From DATFVJ01 sp963851085 (lineage in GTDB: Bacteria; Actinomycetota; Actinomycetes; Streptosporangiales; Streptosporangiaceae): a DNA stretch of 64,000 nt. Below, one piece after another: positions 61,775 to 64,000 of this stretch (position 1 is the stretch's first letter; each line of letters begins with the position of its first letter). The position numbers and the translations under genes are program-made. The stretch lies in NCBI GenBank assembly GCA_963851085.1, contig CAWKNX010000020.1:7762-71761 (forward strand). The letters run 5' to 3'. Below the pieces are notes generated by a model, which worked only from the letters and a program-made list of their open reading frames with translations, was not told the origin of the DNA and did not search any database.

Positions 61775-63550
61775 CTACGTGTTCAAGGCAGGCGGGATGG
61801 TGGCGCCGATGAGGTCGAAGGCCTGGCGCTGAGCGCTGGTGGGCTCGGCGAGCACCGGGATCTCGGTTCCGGTGCCGCCGAAGCGGACCTGGTTGCGGGT
61901 CAGGGTGGCCAGGTGGGCGAGCAGGCCGCGGAAGCTGCGGTAGGGCCGGCCGTTCTCGTCGTGCTGCCGGGCGGCCTTGGCCGCCTGGGCGGATTCGGAG
62001 CGGCGGGCGGGGGCGACGGGGCTGGGCTGGGCGGGCGGGGCTTCGTCGGTGCAGGTAAGCGGCGCCCAGGCTTTGCGCAGGTGCCAGGTCAGGTAGGCGG
62101 CGAGCATGCAGATCAGCACGTGGCCCTTGACCCGCTTTCCCAGGCGATGGAAGACCGGGCGCAGGTCCAGGTCGTCGGCCTTGATGTGCCGGAAGTCCCG
62201 CTCGACGTATTTGAGGTTCTTGTAGGCGGCCACCACGCCGGGCGCGCCGAGCTCGCCGCCGGGGACGGGGGTGCGGATGACGTAGATCCCGTCGAGGGCG
62301 GCCTCGACGTCGATCTCGGCTTGCCTGCGGGTGACGGCGAGGGTGGTGTCGGTGATGGTGACGTCGAAGTGCTTGGCCATCTTGTGCTTGCCGATGACCT
62401 TGCCGACGGCGAGGCCGATCGCGTCGGCGCCGCGGAGTCTTCCGGCGGCGACCCGGCCGATGACCGGGCGGAGCAGCCTGCCGGTGGCGGCCAGCAGGTC
62501 CTCGCGCTTGCGGGCGCGCTCGGCGGCCAGCACCGGGTTGCGGCAGGCGACCAGCCGCTCGCCGGGGAAATCCGGGGAGCTGATCTCGGCCAGGTCCTGC
62601 TCGTCAAAGAGGCTGAGCTGCAGCGGGCCGTCATCGGCCATCAGCTTGCGGATGGCCGGGGCGCGCAGCGCGGTGATCCAGCCGAAGCGCTGTTTCTCGT
62701 CCATCTCCTTCAGCGCGTCGATGCGGGCGGTGGTGATCATGCCCCGGTCGCCGACCATGACCATCCTGGCCAGCTTGAACTTGCCCCGCACCACCTTCAC
62801 GATCTCGGTGAACGCGGCCGGGTCGCCGGTGTTCCCGGGCAGCACCCGGACCGCGACCGGGCGGCCTTCGGGGTCGGTGAGCAGCCCGTACTCGATCTGC
62901 AGCTTGGCTTTCTTCCCATCGCGGGAGTAGCCGCGGGCGGCCAGCGGGCAGTGTGTGCCCTCCAGCCAGGACGATGACAGGTCGAACAGGGCCATCCGGG
63001 ACGGGTTCGCCTCGATCGCCAGGTGGCGGCGGGCCAGCTTCGCCTCGATCGCGTCCTGCAGGCCGGCCAGCCAGTCCATCGCCGCGTACACGTCATCGGC
63101 GCTGACCTGGGCCACGCCCAGGTCAGGCCCGAGCGTCGTGTCGTCCCACCAGGCCAGGGTGGACAGCTTGGACGCCGGGGCAATGACGCGGGAGATGACC
63201 AGGGCCAGGGCCAGGTCCCGCTGCGGGCCCGCCGGGCCCAGCAGGGCGGGCAGGCCGAGCTTGACGGCCATGGCGTGCGCCGCGGCGACGTGGCCGTGCG
63301 GCAGCGACCGGGTGATTGTGACCGCCTGGGCGGCCGGGGCCAGCGGCGTGCCCTTCAGCGCCGCCTCGATCAGGGCGACAGTCTGCTCCGGGAGCCCGGA
63401 CAGGTTCGCCAGGGTCTCGTGCCGCACCGTGCCGCCGTCGCGGTAGGTGCGGCGCAGGTAGGCCGACTCGTACTGGTGGCGGCGGCCGGCCTTGTCCGTG
63501 TAACCGCTGCGGATCCTGGCCACGTGCATCGCCGCCGGCTGCCCTGCCAT
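61775..63550 (-). CDS. IS1634-family DDE transposase
   Basis: 591 aa, full length for the family. The N-terminal region has YESAYLRRTYRDGGTVRHET; the DDE-type catalytic core includes ALFDLSSSWLEGTHCPLAAR, MVMVGDRGMITTARIDALKE and the late KNLKYVERDFRHIKADDLDL, in which D, D and E are seen at the expected order. A C-terminal region follows after the gap PAQPSPVAPARRSESAQ. The first start is ATG 63550; an internal ATG gives MHVARIRSGY. Intact, so the element may still be active. Confidence 0.93.
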   Translation of the reverse strand: MAGQPAAMHVARIRSGYTDKAGRRHQYESAYLRRTYRDGGTVRHETLANLSGLPEQTVALIEAALKGTPLAPAAQAVTITRSLPHGHVAAAHAMAVKLGLPALLGPAGPQRDLALALVISRVIAPASKLSTLAWWDDTTLGPDLGVAQVSADDVYAAMDWLAGLQDAIEAKLARRHLAIEANPSRMALFDLSSSWLEGTHCPLAARGYSRDGKKAKLQIEYGLLTDPEGRPVAVRVLPGNTGDPAAFTEIVKVVRGKFKLARMVMVGDRGMITTARIDALKEMDEKQRFGWITALRAPAIRKLMADDGPLQLSLFDEQDLAEISSPDFPGERLVACRNPVLAAERARKREDLLAATGRLLRPVIGRVAAGRLRGADAIGLAVGKVIGKHKMAKHFDVTITDTTLAVTRRQAEIDVEAALDGIYVIRTPVPGGELGAPGVVAAYKNLKYVERDFRHIKADDLDLRPVFHRLGKRVKGHVLICMLAAYLTWHLRKAWAPLTCTDEAPPAQPSPVAPARRSESAQAAKAARQHDENGRPYRSFRGLLAHLATLTRNQVRFGGTGTEIPVLAEPTSAQRQAFDLIGATIPPALNT

Positions 63551-63638
63551 GCACTGATCATATCGGGTTACGCCGTGGATGTCAGCATCATTCCGAGATT
63601 TTTCTGGCTACAGTATGAAGTCGGCAGAGAACTCGGCG

Positions 63639-63685
63639 CGCAGGTCAGCGCATAGAAGTTCTACAGGGAGTTACCGGAACTTCGG
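63639..63685. repeat. right terminal inverted repeat
   Basis: Partner of 61696-61742; see the insertion sequence entry. Confidence 0.93.
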
Positions 63686-63691
63686 GCTAGA
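63686..63691. repeat. right target site duplication of the IS
   Basis: GCTAGA, the second copy of the 6-bp target duplication. Confidence 0.85.
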
Positions 63692-64000
63692 CGACGACCT
63701 CAAACGATCAAGGAGCTACGGCGTCAGCGGGCAACCACCCCCAATTTTCAGCCCGGAACGGGCGTCCCCGACGCGTCACTGGCCCGGCCCCGGCACGGTC
63801 CCTCTTCCCGGCTGCCACGCGCTGGCCTGCCCGGAGGCACGACTCGCATGTCAGCGACGCGGGATGGCTAACCGACAGGTTCTGGTTCGTGATCTTATCG
63901 ATGCCAGGACTCCCTCCACCTGGCGCACCCACCTGCTTACCCTCCGCGACCTGGCTGGATGGCTACTACAGGGCCAGGTGATCTGATTCGCCGGCGTCGA
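63692..64000. other. window end, no gene recognised
   Basis: If the IS interrupted the SMC-like ATPase, its N-terminal part should continue here on the minus strand. Joined across the element the frame reads LLDRLRSSSSRVAG but meets a TAG stop within about ten codons, so the ATPase was already broken or the upstream part lies elsewhere. One plus frame (63860-63986) reads RTPSTWRTHLLTLRDLAGWL and has no start signal. Confidence 0.4.

Larger units (their letters stand above)
61696..63685 (-). mobile_element. complete IS1634-type insertion sequence
   Basis: 1990 bp bounded by 47-bp inverted repeats (61696-61742 and 63639-63685) that start CCGAAGTTCCGGTAACTCCC and differ at one base. It carries one intact transposase gene on the minus strand. 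Flanking GCTAGA duplications show that it moved here by transposition, and the near-identical ends suggest that this was recent. Confidence 0.93.

Noticed and set aside
57000..64000. A second tRNA-Ala end as the far attachment site of an element
   Set aside because: No repeat of the tRNA 3' end was found by eye in the rest of the window.

Overview
The window is GC-rich actinomycete chromosome. This is shown by the codon use, the DUF5753/DUF397/DUF6879 regulators, GAF-ANTAR proteins, an F420-type LLM oxidoreductase, a SepX/GlpR-like divisome protein and many genes starting at GTG or lacking a leader. A filamentous, Streptosporangiales- or Streptomyces-like relative is the best guess; the species cannot be read from the sequence.

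Layout. 0.6-3.7 kb: two XRE/DUF5753 regulators with a DUF397 protein, an internally repeated small protein and a DUF6879 protein. 3.8-5.8 kb: methyltransferase fragment, DUF6855-like protein, WYL regulator. 5.9-8.2 kb: AceE-like ThDP enzyme. 8.3-14.7 kb: a tightly overlapping minus-strand operon with an OpuAC-like lipoprotein, a PAP2-kinase fusion, a PAP2 phosphatase and a membrane-kinase-flippase fusion; two of the four genes are frame-broken. 14.9-34.5 kb: an accessory stretch with an acetate channel, decayed lipid-catabolism genes beside a KstR-like operator, SDRs, a broken AAA ATPase, GAF-ANTAR proteins, secreted proteins, a TetR/MFS efflux pair with two matching operators, an LLM oxidoreductase and a Mut7-C protein. 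35-42.5 kb: glycogen metabolism (glgP divergent from glgA and two GH57 genes). 43.3-47 kb: RelE/Phd toxin-antitoxin and a PadR / zinc-binding protein / cNMP-sensor-cyclase-like module. 47.4-57 kb: conserved core with tRNA-Arg, CBS protein, MTAP, FmdB, 5-FTHF cyclo-ligase, galU-moeA-moaC-mogA, an acetyltransferase, sepX-like, DUF167 and tRNA-Ala. 57-64 kb: a decayed mobile-element region with a ParB/SSB chimera, broken small genes and an SMC-like ATPase cut by a complete IS1634-type insertion sequence with 47-bp inverted repeats and a 6-bp target duplication.

Two themes stand out. First, many accessory genes return to a full reading frame when one base is added or removed (near 8371, 9878, 12073, 30642, 57726, 58605 and 60274), while core genes are intact; this is either recent decay or indel error in the assembly. 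Second, non-coding DNA is rich in repeats: a dispersed inverted repeat family built on GATCGCGGTAACTT (19.9, 20.2, 48.4 and 54.5 kb), a minisatellite of about 40 bp at 54 kb, and 13-, 23-, 25- and 54-bp tandem repeats. Several sharp palindromes lie in front of regulators or divergent genes and are probable operators.
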